This document shows positions 1-10,300 of a stretch of 64,000 bases of DNA, one piece after another; the first letter of the stretch is position 1; every line of letters starts with the position of its first letter. Made by a program: the position numbers and the translations under genes. This stretch comes from Geomonas sp. Red32 (GTDB lineage: Bacteria > Desulfobacterota > Desulfuromonadia > Geobacterales > Geobacteraceae), in contig NZ_JAKLOY010000001.1 of NCBI RefSeq assembly GCF_023652955.1, forward strand, positions 1,426,001-1,490,000, given 5' to 3'. The notes below the pieces were generated by a model. It saw only the letters and a list, made by a program, of their open reading frames with translations. It was not told the origin of the DNA and searched no databases.

Positions 1-2559
1 GGCGTTGGTGGAGGGATCGTCGCTGAAGAGGCTGTTGCCGCCCCACTGCACGACGGGGATCCTCCCGGTGATCTCCGCCAGCAGCAGCTGCCCGATGACG
101 TGATTGACGTCCGACCAGAAGCCGTAACCCCACGCCTTGATCAGCAGGAACCGCTGGCGGCTATCGGCCGGCGGCTTGAGCCGGGCCGACTCCTCCGCCT
201 TGAGCAGCCGGATCCGGGTGGCCACCGAGTGGTCCCCCAGCTCCTGGGCCTCGCCGAAGCCGCGGACGGCGAGCTGCGGCTGTCCGAGGAGAAGCGCAAT
301 CTCGCCCAGCATGACGCTGACCGCCGGGCCCGGATAGCCGCGGTCCTGGAGGTAGCGGCAGATCAGTTCGGCGGGGGTGATGAAACCGGCCGCCATCAGC
401 AGTTCGGCGGTCTCGAGGAGGGTCTGGTCCTGGACCGGTTCGATCGGGGTCAGGCTCTGGCACATCCGCAGCCGGAACGCATCGCGGTTGACCGCCGCCG
501 CCAAGTCGGCCGTGGTCTGGCGGTCGAGCGTCTCCTGGATGCCGGGGAGGGCCCGGGATTGGGGGCCGGCGGTCCGCAACAGTTCCAGGTAGCACTGCAG
601 CGCCTGGTCGAGCTTGGCCTCCCGGAGCAGGGCATCCCCGGCCTCGGCGAGGTTTCCCCGCTCACGGGGAGGAACCACCGGGGGGGAAGGGGTCGCCCGC
701 CCGCCGCACCAGGTGCGCCACATGGCGGCGTAGGCCTCTTCCAGCCGGTAGGTGAAACCGATGCCGTCGGTCAGCTCCGAGGCCGCCATCCTGCTTCGCA
801 GGCTCTTCCTCAGCTCCGCCAGGGGGGCGAGGTCGCCGGCCAACTGGGCGGCCGCCTTCTGGTACCGCTCGGGATTCTCGGCCACCAGGTGCCCGAGCCC
901 TACCGACTGAAAGAGCGAGACGCCGACCCGCGAGCGGTGGGTGGCGCCTGCCAACGTCACCACCGGAACCCCCATCCAGAGGGCTTCGCAGGTGGTGGTT
1001 GTCCCGTGGTAGGGGTAGGTATCGAGCGCGATGTCGACCTCGTGGTAGAGGGCCAGGTGCTCGCGGTACCCCGGGGTGTTGCCGCGCAGAGTCAGGCGGT
1101 CCGGCGAGACCCGGTGGGCGGCGAAGAGCTCGCACAGTCTCTCACGGGTCCGCTCGTCGGCGAGCGAGTACCCCTTCACCAGCAGGGTCGAGCCCGGCAC
1201 CCGCTTCAGCACGCCGGCCCAAAGCGCCACTGTCTCCACGGTGATCTTTGCCGGATTGTTGAAGGAGCCGAAACGGACGCCGCGGCCGCTCTGGGCCGGG
1301 AGCGGCCCCTCCTCGGGTGCCTCCTCGGGGGGAGCGAAGCAGAGGAAAGGAGCGGGGAGCCTGACCAGCGTTTCGGTATGGTAGCGCTCGGTGAGTCCGG
1401 GAGGATCGCAGACGGGGTCGGTGAGCCGGTAGTCCACGGCGGCGAGCCCGGTGGTATGCGGGTAGCCGAGCCAGCTCACCTGGACCGGGGCGGGCTTGCG
1501 GGCCAAAAGCGGGAGCCGGTTGTCGGCGGTGTGGCCGCAGAGGTCGACCAGGATGTCGATTCCGTCGTTACGGATCATCTCCTCGGCCTTGGCGTCCGGG
1601 ACCCCGGCGATGTTGACGAAGCGGTCCGCGAGCGCGGCCAGGGCGGCACTCTTCTCGTCCGGTACCGCCACGTTCGAGTAGCAGACGATACGGAAGCGGC
1701 TGCGGTCGTGGTGCCGGAGCACCGGCTCGATGAAGCGGGCCACGGCGTGGGAGCGGAAGTCCGCCGAGAGGTAGCCGACTGTGACGATCCTGGCCGGGTC
1801 GGGGGTGTTGCGGTGTTCGGCGGCGGGGAGCCGCAGGAGGGCTCCGTAGGCGAAATGCTCGGCGGCCACCTCCTCTTCCGGGATTCCCGAGGGGTAGCAG
1901 AGGGCGAAGAGGAGCGAGCTGTGAGCCTCGTGGTAGTCGGGACGCGCCGCGATGGCCGCCCGGTACTGCTCGATCGCCTCCCGGTGCCGCCCCTGGGCCT
2001 TGAAGGCGTTGGCGAGGTTGTTGTGGGCCTCGGGGTAGCCGGGGCGAAGGCTCAACGCGCGCTCGCAGCAGTCGATCGCCTCGGAGATCCTGCCGTGGCG
2101 CTCGCACAGCACCCCCAGGTTGTTGTAGGCCTCGGGATAGCCGGGATCGAGCCTGATGGCGTCGCGGAAGGTCCGGTAGGCGTCCTCCGCCTTACCTTCG
2201 GCGGAGAGCGCCAGCGCGAGGTTGTTCCGGACACCGGGGTCGAGGGGCTTCAGGCGGCAGGCCGCCTGCAGAGCGGCGACCGCCTCGGTCATCCTCCCCA
2301 GGCGGGCGAGGGCGAAGCCTGCGTTCTGGTGCGCTTCACCCCACTCCGGGCGCAGGGCGGCCGCCCGCTGGAAGTAGGGGAGCGCGTCGGCCGGGCCATG
2401 GAGGCGGTCGAGCGTGCAACCGAGGTTGAAGCTGGCGGCCGCGAAGCCGGGATCGATCTCCAGCGCCTTAAGATAGCAGGAGGCGGCGGCCTGGAGATCA
2501 TTTTCCGCATACAGGCGGTTTCCCTTGCCGAAGAGTTCTTCTGCCGTTTCTTTAGCCAT
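1..2559 (-). CDS. TPR / O-GlcNAc transferase (SPINDLY)-like protein, C-terminus beyond the window
   Basis: I translated this frame by hand from the ATG at 2559; it stays open to base 1, so at least 853 residues are present and the C-terminus is missing. Residues 5-245 are TPR repeats (for example AYNNLGVLCERHGRISEAI). Residues 258-600 are a SPINDLY/OGT-type domain, with VGYLSADFRSHAV, ILVDLCGHTADNRL, QVSWLGYPHTTG, FGSFNNPAKIT and LDTYPYHGTTTTCEALWMG visible. This family moves sugars from UDP-sugars to Ser/Thr of proteins. From about residue 800 a further domain starts (LLIKAWGYGFWSDV, then GRIPVVQWGGNSLF), recalling fucosyltransferase/NodZ-like folds; that assignment is tentative. The ATG overlaps the stop of the preceding gene by 8 bp, so it is the distal gene of the operon starting near 16,002. 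Inferred role: O-glycosylation of a surface protein, probably flagellin. Confidence 0.88.
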   Translation of the reverse strand, partial: MAKETAEELFGKGNRLYAENDLQAAASCYLKALEIDPGFAAASFNLGCTLDRLHGPADALPYFQRAAALRPEWGEAHQNAGFALARLGRMTEAVAALQAACRLKPLDPGVRNNLALALSAEGKAEDAYRTFRDAIRLDPGYPEAYNNLGVLCERHGRISEAIDCCERALSLRPGYPEAHNNLANAFKAQGRHREAIEQYRAAIAARPDYHEAHSSLLFALCYPSGIPEEEVAAEHFAYGALLRLPAAEHRNTPDPARIVTVGYLSADFRSHAVARFIEPVLRHHDRSRFRIVCYSNVAVPDEKSAALAALADRFVNIAGVPDAKAEEMIRNDGIDILVDLCGHTADNRLPLLARKPAPVQVSWLGYPHTTGLAAVDYRLTDPVCDPPGLTERYHTETLVRLPAPFLCFAPPEEAPEEGPLPAQSGRGVRFGSFNNPAKITVETVALWAGVLKRVPGSTLLVKGYSLADERTRERLCELFAAHRVSPDRLTLRGNTPGYREHLALYHEVDIALDTYPYHGTTTTCEALWMGVPVVTLAGATHRSRVGVSLFQSVGLGHLVAENPERYQKAAAQLAGDLAPLAELRKSLRSRMAASELTDGIGFTYRLEEAYAAMWRTWCGGRATPSPPVVPPRERGNLAEAGDALLREAKLDQALQCYLELLRTAGPQSRALPGIQETLDRQTTADLAAAVNRDAFRLRMCQSLTPIEPVQDQTLLETAELLMAAGFITPAELICRYLQDRGYPGPAVSVMLGEIALLLGQPQLAVRGFGEAQELGDHSVATRIRLLKAEESARLKPPADSRQRFLLIKAWGYGFWSDVNHVIGQLLLAEITGRIPVVQWGGNSLFSDDPSTNA

Positions 2560-5500
2560 GAGAGGTTCTCTGGGCCGGGTCGCTGCCGGGCCAATAGTTT
2601 GACGCCGCTTCCGGAGAGACGCTCCGGGCGAACTCCCTCACCCGTTCCGCCGGCTCCAGGCGGCCACCCTTTTCCAATCCCCCCGCGTACTCGTCCAGGA
2701 AGTCCCGGCTGTCGAAGCGGAGCTGCCGCAGCCGCTCCACCAGGGCCAGCGCCTCGTCGCGGCTCCCGGTGAGCAGGGAGGCCACGCAGAGCAGCGACAG
2801 GGCCGGCGGGTAGCCCGGCCAGCGCTGGAGCATCGTCTGGCAACCGGCCGTGGCGGCGGCCAGGTCACCCAGGTAAAGGTCGCACTTCGCCAGGTTGAAG
2901 GCCGCCTCCTTGGTGTCGGGAGCCAAGGTGGTGGCTATCCCGGCATAGGCGCGGGCCTCGCGGTAGTTGCCGGTGGCGAGATAGAGGTAGCCGAGATTGA
3001 AGTAGGCATCGGGGTTTTGCGGCCTGAGCTCGAGCACCTTCTGCCAGAGCTCCAGGGCCTCGGCGAAACGCTGCAACTCGGTGGCCTGCACGGCCAGCTC
3101 GGTGATTGCCTCCACGCTCCCCCCGGTCTCCTCCATCTTCTTGAGACCCAGCCGGTAGTAGCGCTCCTGCTTCTCCGCGTTCTTGGCGGCGTCGAGCCGC
3201 CCGTAGTGATGGATCGGGACGTCGCAGGCGTGGATGGGGATGCCGCACCGCAAGAGGGAGACTTCCAAGAGTTCGTGTACCGCCCCCTCGAAGCGGACCC
3301 GGGGATCGTTGGGGATCACCCGGACCTTGTCACTCGGGGTCCATCCCGCTCCCCGCTCCTCGGCGGCGTACTCGCCGGCGTTGGGGGACCAGTTCTTCCG
3401 GGTGATCTCGTCCGTGTAGTTGCGGGTGGTGAAGGAGAAGGCGGTTGGCCCCCCGCACACCTTGAGCAGTTTCGCCAGCGGCTCGAGGTCGCGCGAGGAA
3501 AGTGTCTCGTCGGCATCCAGGATCAGGATCCACTCCCCTTTGGCCTGGGAGAGGGAGAAGTTCCGGGCGTCGGCAAAGCTGCCATTCCAGGGGAAGAAGA
3601 AGAGGCGGGCGCCGAAGAGCCGGGCGATGTCGCAGGTCCGGTCGCCGGAGCCGGTATCGACCACCACCACCTCGTCGGCGAACCCCTTCACGGAGTTGAG
3701 CGCGGTGGCCAGGTGCGAGGCCTCGTCCTTGACGATCATGCAGACCGAGATGCTGCCGGGGCCGGAAGCCTCCGGGGGATCGCCGGCCAGCCGGCGGATC
3801 TGCAGGGCGGCGTCGAGGGTGGCATCGTCGAGCCCGAAGGCGACAGCGCTTTTTTGGATCACCTCCACGGCCTGCGGGAAGCGGCGCTGGCGGATCAGCA
3901 CCTCGATGAGCCCGAAGGCGAGCCCCTTGTGGTCCGGGTAGAGATCGACCGCCTCCCGCACCCTCCGCTCCTCCTCGGCGAGGAGGCCGGCCTCGGTCGC
4001 GAAGTCGTGGTAGCGGCCGAGGGCGCTCATGCAGGTGGGGGCCAGCACGAAACCGGACTCGGCGAGCCTGAGCCCCTGGTCGCGCTGACCCGCACTCCAG
4101 AGGATCCTTCCCAGTTCGCTATAGGAAAGACTGGAGCCGGGGTCGGCCTCGATGGCTTTGCGGAACTGTTCCTCGGCTTCCGCCCCTTTCCCGAGGCGGG
4201 CGGCCAGCATGCCGTTGACGGCCAGCGTCGCTGCCCCGTCGGGATCCCATTGGGCGGCGAGGGCTGCGGCTTCCCGGCCGCGATGGTGATCGTCGAGGCC
4301 GAGGTGGCAGCGGGCGGCCAAGAGCGTGGCGGAGAGCTCAGCCCCCGGCGGGATCTCCGCCAGGACCTCCAGGGCGCTGGCGAAACTCCCCGCCTCGTAC
4401 AGGATTTCCACCAGTGCCAGGTAGGGGGCGGGGCTCTTCGGCGAGCAGGCGATTCCCTGCTGGAGGAGGAGGTCGACGGCGTCGCTGTTCTTCCCCTGCC
4501 GGGCGAGCTTGCGTCCCGCGGCGATGGCGTTGATGGTCACCACCTTGCGGGCGAGCGCCTCATCCAGCCTGGCCAGGTCCCATTTTTCGTGGAAGCGGGC
4601 GCGGTTGGCGTTCATGGAGGCGGCGTAGTCGACGTTGTTGCCGGTGAAGGAGCGGCTCCCGTAGTGGTGGATGAAGACGTCGCCGGCGATGACGCAGCCG
4701 TAGCCCGCCAGGGCCGCCCGCAGGCAGAAGTCGTCGTCCTCGAAGTTCCCCGACCCGAAGCGGGTGTCGAGCTCTCCGATGGCGTCCACCACCTTCCGGG
4801 GGAAGAGCATGCAGAAGCCGACCACCCGCTCGGTCGGCAGGCGGCGCCCGAGGTGATCGGTCCGGAAGCGGCGGGCGTAGGCGTCGAGCTCGTCGAGGTT
4901 CCGGTAGCTGGTGCCGCCGATCCGCTGGGGACCCGCGATTTCATTGGTCATGGGGCCGGCGATGCCGGCGGCGGGCTCGCGCTCCAGGCACTCCAGCATC
5001 CCGCCGAGCCATCCCGGGGTGACTACCACGTCGTTGTTGAGAAGGAGGATGTGGCTCCCGCAGGCCTTGGCCATGCCGATGTTACAGCCGGCGGCAAAGC
5101 CGAGGTTGCGGCCGTTCTCGACCAGGTGGTGGTTCGCCCTGGTGGCGCAGAACTCCCTGAGCCAGGGGACCGTTCCGTCGGTGGAGCCGTTGTCCACCAG
5201 GATCACTTCGTGGGGTTCCGGGGTGTGGCGCTCGATGCTCTCCAGGCACTCCCGGGTGCATTCCAGCTGGTTCCAGGTGAGGATGACGATGGAGGTGAGC
5301 CGGGAGCCAGCCGGGGCCAGGCGGAAGAGGTACTGGTAGACGGCGCTCTCCTCCTCCAGGGTCGGGCTCTGGATTCCTCCCTGCCGGAGGGCGTCGAGCA
5401 TGCGCGGTGGCATTCCGGCATCGCCGGAGAGGGCGACCGGGATGACCTCGACGATCTCCAGCCCGGCGCGGGCGAAGAGGGCGGCGGCGCTTTGGCGGGT

Positions 5501-7348
5501 GAAGAAGCGGAGGTGGGTGCGGTCGAGGATGCCGGCGTCGGCGTAATCCCAGGATCCTTCCAGAAGGTCGCGCACCACGCTCCAGTGCCGGACGTTGGGA
5601 AGGCTCACCACCATCTCGCCGCCGGAGGCGAGCTTGGTTTTCAGCCCGGCCAGTACCTGCCCGGGATCGGCGAGATGCTCAAGGACATCGGCCAGCACGA
5701 TGCAGTCGAAGTGGCGCTCCGGGAGCTCGGGAAGGGCGGCTTCCACGGGGGAGGCGATCACCCGGTCGAGGAGCTTCCCGGCGGACGCTGCGGCCCCGGC
5801 ATCGGTCTCGATCCCCCACACCTCGGCGCCTTGGCGCTTCTTGAGGAGGGCGCCGACTTTACCGGCGGCACAGCCGACGTCCAGGATGCTCCGGGCGCTG
5901 CGCCTCACCAGGCGCCGGACTTCGGGGCGGGTGAAGGCGAAGTAGGCGGGGGCGTCGTCGGCCGGGGCGTCGGCCTGGGGGCGGACCTGGTGGACGGAGT
6001 GGACCTGGTGGACGGAGTGGACCTGGTGGACGGGGTGGACGCCGAGAGGAGTTTGCGAAGTTGGTTGAGCTTGGTGGACCGGCTGGCCCGGTTGGCTCTG
6101 CTGGCCCGGCTGGCCCGGCTGGCCTGGCTCGGCGGCGGGGCTGGCGGCGGCGAACTGGTCCAGCCAGACGAGGTTGCGGGCGGCCAGGGCGCTGCCGGGG
6201 TCGAGCTCCAGGGCGCGCTGGTACTGCTCGCGGGCGGCCTGGTAGCGCTCCAAGAGGACCAGAATCAATCCCACGGTGAGCCGGGTCTCCACATTGTCCG
6301 GCTTCTCCTCGGCCTCCCGCAGGTGGAACTGCAGCGAACTGTACAGCTCGTTCCGCATGAACGCCTGCAACTGGTCGCGGTAGCACGATGCCCCCGGCGC
6401 CAGGATGGCCGCCTTCTCGAAATGCTTCTTGGCGTAGCCGATCTCCCCTTTCCGGTAGTAAAGCTCGGCCAGTTCCTGGTGGATCTCCGGTGAGCAGCGA
6501 TGGATGGTGACGAAGCGTTCGAGCTCGGCGAGCTTCACCGTCTCGTTGGCGGCTCCGGCCATCAGCTCGCGCCAGCCTGCCACCAGCTGCGGGTGGAGCT
6601 CGGGCTGAGCCGGGGTGAGCGGGGCGAAACGGGGACGGTACTCCTTCTGCACCGCCAAATACTCCAGGGTCGGGAGATCCCCCTTGCGGGAGACAGTCTC
6701 CTCGCTCAGCCAGTAGAGCCCGAGGAATTCCGGGACGTGGACGAAGTCGTAGCGGAGTGCTGCCCGCAGCCAGAATTCGTAGTCCGCGGCACTCTTGAAC
6801 CGCTCGTCGAAGTAGCCGATGGCGTCGTGCAGGGAGCGGCGCCAGAGGGGGAACGGGCCGACGCAGCAGAGCTCCAGGAGCGATAGCCGGTCGAACTCGG
6901 GCCAGTCGCGGAAACCGAAGGGGCGGTGGTGCTCGAAGGTCCCGTTCTCCTGCTGGGTGATCCGCATGTCCGGGTAGGCGAGCACGCACTCCGGCCGGGC
7001 CCGCAGTACCCCCACCAGCCGCTCGTAGGCGTCGTGCCGCAGGCGGTCGTCGGTATTGGCGTTGGTGACGAACTCCCCCCTCGCCTCGCGGATCCCGCGG
7101 TTCCAGGCCTGGTAGACCGTCTCGCGCCGTTCGGTCCGGAGGTAGCGGATGTTGTCGTAGCGCTGCTGGAATTCCTCGACGATCGCCCGCTCGCTTTGCT
7201 GCGATCCGCTGTCGACGACGATGATCTCCAGCTGCGGCGCTATGGTCTGGGCCTCCAGATCCTCCAGTTTTCCCCGGATGAAGCGCTCGGCGTTGTAGGT
7301 GGAGACGATGGCGGAGACCAGGCAGGTTTTGGCGGAGCCGCTGTTCAT
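2552..7348 (-). CDS. Multi-modular glycosyltransferase: GT2 - TPR - methyltransferase - GT2 - TPR - GT2 - TPR
   Basis: The protein is 1,598 aa. Modules in order: a GT2 domain at about residues 9-235 (VSAIVSTYNAE, NANTDD); TPR-like helices at about 290-400; a Gln/Pro/His-rich linker at 406-456 encoded by short tandem repeats; a class I SAM methyltransferase at about 475-670 (SILDVGCAAGKVG, VLADVLEHLADP); a second GT2 at about 682-950 (SIVILTWNQLE, VDNGSTDGT, LLNNDVVV); TPRs; a third GT2 of the VCMIVKDE type from about 1198 (VVDTGSGDRT, LDADE); and C-terminal TPRs. I chose the ATG at 7348 because homology starts there and it overlaps the upstream stop (ATGA); the frame stays open further upstream but that part is not GT-like. 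GT2 enzymes transfer sugars from nucleotide sugars, and the methyltransferase could O-methylate a sugar. Inferred to build an oligosaccharide on one polypeptide; acceptor unknown. Confidence 0.88.
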   Translation of the reverse strand: MNSGSAKTCLVSAIVSTYNAERFIRGKLEDLEAQTIAPQLEIIVVDSGSQQSERAIVEEFQQRYDNIRYLRTERRETVYQAWNRGIREARGEFVTNANTDDRLRHDAYERLVGVLRARPECVLAYPDMRITQQENGTFEHHRPFGFRDWPEFDRLSLLELCCVGPFPLWRRSLHDAIGYFDERFKSAADYEFWLRAALRYDFVHVPEFLGLYWLSEETVSRKGDLPTLEYLAVQKEYRPRFAPLTPAQPELHPQLVAGWRELMAGAANETVKLAELERFVTIHRCSPEIHQELAELYYRKGEIGYAKKHFEKAAILAPGASCYRDQLQAFMRNELYSSLQFHLREAEEKPDNVETRLTVGLILVLLERYQAAREQYQRALELDPGSALAARNLVWLDQFAAASPAAEPGQPGQPGQQSQPGQPVHQAQPTSQTPLGVHPVHQVHSVHQVHSVHQVRPQADAPADDAPAYFAFTRPEVRRLVRRSARSILDVGCAAGKVGALLKKRQGAEVWGIETDAGAAASAGKLLDRVIASPVEAALPELPERHFDCIVLADVLEHLADPGQVLAGLKTKLASGGEMVVSLPNVRHWSVVRDLLEGSWDYADAGILDRTHLRFFTRQSAAALFARAGLEIVEVIPVALSGDAGMPPRMLDALRQGGIQSPTLEEESAVYQYLFRLAPAGSRLTSIVILTWNQLECTRECLESIERHTPEPHEVILVDNGSTDGTVPWLREFCATRANHHLVENGRNLGFAAGCNIGMAKACGSHILLLNNDVVVTPGWLGGMLECLEREPAAGIAGPMTNEIAGPQRIGGTSYRNLDELDAYARRFRTDHLGRRLPTERVVGFCMLFPRKVVDAIGELDTRFGSGNFEDDDFCLRAALAGYGCVIAGDVFIHHYGSRSFTGNNVDYAASMNANRARFHEKWDLARLDEALARKVVTINAIAAGRKLARQGKNSDAVDLLLQQGIACSPKSPAPYLALVEILYEAGSFASALEVLAEIPPGAELSATLLAARCHLGLDDHHRGREAAALAAQWDPDGAATLAVNGMLAARLGKGAEAEEQFRKAIEADPGSSLSYSELGRILWSAGQRDQGLRLAESGFVLAPTCMSALGRYHDFATEAGLLAEEERRVREAVDLYPDHKGLAFGLIEVLIRQRRFPQAVEVIQKSAVAFGLDDATLDAALQIRRLAGDPPEASGPGSISVCMIVKDEASHLATALNSVKGFADEVVVVDTGSGDRTCDIARLFGARLFFFPWNGSFADARNFSLSQAKGEWILILDADETLSSRDLEPLAKLLKVCGGPTAFSFTTRNYTDEITRKNWSPNAGEYAAEERGAGWTPSDKVRVIPNDPRVRFEGAVHELLEVSLLRCGIPIHACDVPIHHYGRLDAAKNAEKQERYYRLGLKKMEETGGSVEAITELAVQATELQRFAEALELWQKVLELRPQNPDAYFNLGYLYLATGNYREARAYAGIATTLAPDTKEAAFNLAKCDLYLGDLAAATAGCQTMLQRWPGYPPALSLLCVASLLTGSRDEALALVERLRQLRFDSRDFLDEYAGGLEKGGRLEPAERVREFARSVSPEAASNYWPGSDPAQRTSHG
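5983..6036 (-). repeat. 18-bp minisatellite, three copies, coding for VHQVHS units
   Basis: Three back-to-back 18-bp units (5983-6000, 6001-6018, 6019-6036) are identical except for one base in the last. They encode a His/Val/Gln-rich hexapeptide repeat in the linker before the methyltransferase module of the 1,598-aa protein. Copy number can change by multiples of 18 bp without loss of frame. Confidence 0.9.
6078..6131 (-). repeat. 9-bp degenerate tandem repeat coding for a Gly-Gln-Pro linker
   Basis: About six imperfect 9-bp units of the GGCTGGCCC type encode GQPGQPGQQSQPGQP in the same linker as the 18-bp repeat. This is typical of a flexible inter-domain linker expanded by slippage. Confidence 0.75.
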
Positions 7349-10300
7349 AGTGCCACCCCCTGGACGGGCCGTTGCTCCTCGGCTTGCGGGTACCGCGGCG
7401 GCCGGTCGCCGACCAGGATCGGGAGCGGCGCCGGCGGGCTGTACGGCCTCTTCTCGGCGGCGAAGATTTCCCGCTCGCGGGCCAGCACCCGGTTGGCCTC
7501 TTCGGTGTACCCCGCCTTGTCCTTGGACTTCTGGAGCGGATGGTCGCGGAAGCCGGCGATCAGGGCCTCGATGGAGTAGAGTTTGGCGCCCCGGAAGAAG
7601 CGGGCCCAGAGCTCCAGGTCGGCGGCGAGCTTCAGGCTCGTGTCGATGTAGGAGCCGCTTCGCTCCCAAAGCCCCCGGCGCCAGAAGGTACCCTCCTGCT
7701 GGATCAGTTCCTCGTCGGCCAGGTACTTGGCGCGGGAGTTCATGGGGAGAAAGCTCAGGATGTGCTTCTGGTTCCCCGCCTCGTCGAAGCTGTTGGGGCG
7801 CCCCATCACCCATTCGATCTCCGGGTGCTCCATGAAGATGGTGGAGACCGTCTCGAAGGCGCCGGGATGGAACATGTCGTCGGCGTTCAGCCACCCCAGG
7901 ATCTCCCCGGTCGCGCGGTTGAGCCCTTCCTCGATGGCGCTGTACTGCCCGTCGTCGCGATGGCTGCGCCAGAAGGCAATGTGGCGTTCGTGCTTCTTGA
8001 TGATCTCCACGGTGCCGTCGGTGCTTCCCCCGTCCATCACGATCAGCTCGAGGTTCGGGTACTCCTGGGAGAGGATGGAGTCCAGGCAGGCCTCCAGGTA
8101 TTGGGCGTAGTTGTAGGAAGGGATCACCAGCGAGATCTTCGGCTTGGCCATCCCGCTCCTGGTCAGTCTCGTGCCGACGCTCCGGCCAGCGGGCGCCACG
8201 GCGGCTGCCGGAGATGCGGCAGCGGGCGGGAACTCTAGGCAGATGATCTCCTGAATGGTTCTCGCCATCTTCTCCCATGAGAAATGCTCGACCTGACGCA
8301 GCCCGGTCTTGATCAAGTGGCTGCGGACGTCCGGGTTCAGCACGTTGATCAGGTCCGCGGCCAGCTGGTCCGGGCTGTCCGGATCGACGTAGAGGGCGGC
8401 GGCCCCGGCCACTTCGGGGATCGAGCTGTTCTGGCAGGTGATCACCGGGCAGTGGCAGGCCATGGCCTCCAAGAGCGGCAGGCCGAACCCCTCGTGGGTG
8501 GACGGGTAGACGAAGGCCGCCGCGCAGGCGTAGGCGAGGCGGAGCTCCTCGTCGGTGAAGTTGGCGAGATGCACCTCGCACCCAGCCGCCAGGGCGGCCA
8601 GCTCCGGTTCCAGCTGGGGAGCGCCCCCCACGCAGACGATGGAGTACTCCTCGCGGTCAGGAAGCCGGGAGAAGGCCTGGAAGAGGAGCTTGCCGTTCTT
8701 GTGCTCGGTCCGTTTCCCCACGAAGAGGAAGTACGGCTTGGTCAGCCCGCGCGCCTTGCGGAACTCGCTTTTCTCCTGCTCGGAGGCGGGACGGAACAGG
8801 GTACGGTCGATGCCGCAGTGGGCGACTTCGATGTGGCCGGCGAGCTCGGGATGGAGGCTCTCCATGTTGCGGGCGGTGCTTTGGGAAACCGCCACGTACG
8901 CGCTTGCCCGCGCCATTGCGTGGCGCTTCTCGGTCCACTGGGCGTCGTTGAGGTCGTACAGCCCGCTCATCTCCGGGATCATGTCGTGGCTCAGGAAAAG
9001 CGACGGCGTGGTGAGCGGCGACGAATAGTAGGTGGAGATGAACAGATCCGCCCCCTCCTCGTCGCAGACCTTCTGCACCCGTGCCCTATCCACCCCTTCG
9101 GGGCGAGCGCTGTAGGCCGGGAGCGTGCGGTAGCGAAGGCCGGGGATCTTGGGGGCGGTGCCGATCCTGTCCAGCAGTACGACCGATTTCCCGAAGCCGC
9201 TCTTCCCCCATTCGGTGAGGAGCGCCTCCCACACCCGGGTGATGCCGGTCTTCGGCGTCATGAAGAAGACACCGTCCACCACCACGGTCGGATAGGGGGC
9301 GCTGCCCGCCATTGCAGCGGCCGGAAGTCCCCCTTTGGAAAAGGAGGATTTAGGGGGATTTTCTTCGGCAAGACCAGAAATCCCCCCCTGCCCCCCTTTT
9401 CCAAAGGGGGGGGCGCCCGGGTGAGTCGGAGAAGCCGCGGGAGGCGAGGCCACCGGCCTCTCATGTGGCGCGAGCGGTACCCTGATCTCTTCCAGCAGTT
9501 TGACCGGCGGCATGGCGTCCAGCCCGGGATGGGGGACCCGGATCAGGTTGAGTTGAGTCGGGATACGGCCGGCGTTGAGCTCGTCCAGGTATCCTCTCAG
9601 CCGCGGCGTCATCTCCGGGCTGAGTGCGATGGCGGCAATCGCCGCCTCCCGTTTCCCTTGGGCCATGGCGGCCACCGCCAGGTTGTCGACCACCTCGGGC
9701 TTGCCGGGCATCAGCTCCAACGCCTTCCGGTAGAACTGCTCGGCCAGCGGGAGATCGGTGAAAAGCGAGCCGCTGCAGCCCATCAGGAGGTTGCCGAAGT
9801 CGACCAGCACGGCCACCCACGCTTCCCGCGAGGGGGCCGATTTCAGGAAGGGGTAGATCTCGTCGAGGGGAAGGGTAGTGCGCGGCGTCCCGATGAAGCC
9901 CCGCACCTCCCGCATGACCTCTTGCGGATTCTGGTAGGAAAGGTTGTCGATCGACTCGTGGTAGAGCACGGCGATCTCGGGGATGTGGAGCGCTCCCTTC
10001 CTGAGCGCCAGCCGGAAGAAGAACTCGTAGTCGCCGGCCCGCTTGAAGTTCTGGTCGAAGGTTCCGATCTCACCATGGGCATCGGCCCGCCACATCACCT
10101 GGCAGCCGAAGGGGCAGTCGAAGAGCGCCTGCCGGAGGTCGAAGTCGGGGAGGAGCCACTTCTTGGTGGCGCTGTTTTCCTCGAAGGTCTCGTTGGCTCC
10201 GCAGGTCATGAGGGCGTCGACGTAGGCGAGCCCCTTTCCGCTTCGCTCCAGCTCCTGCGCCATCATCTCGAAGCAGTCGGCGCGGTGGCGGTCGTCGGTG

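Noticed and set aside
100-2772. Very long open frame on the plus strand (890 aa)
   Set aside because: It lies opposite the OGT-like gene. Its translation is Arg/Gly/Pro/Glu-rich without recognisable domains, whereas the minus strand gives clear TPR and OGT motifs. GC-rich third positions keep the opposite frame open.
3017-6493. Plus-strand open frame of 1,158 aa
   Set aside because: Antisense shadow of the 1,598-aa transferase; no family motifs and strong compositional bias.
7349-8581. Upstream extension of the 1,598-aa transferase frame
   Set aside because: The extra N-terminus is Arg-rich and overlaps the end of the 2,329-aa gene out of frame. The ATG at 7348 begins the GT2 domain and makes an ATGA junction.
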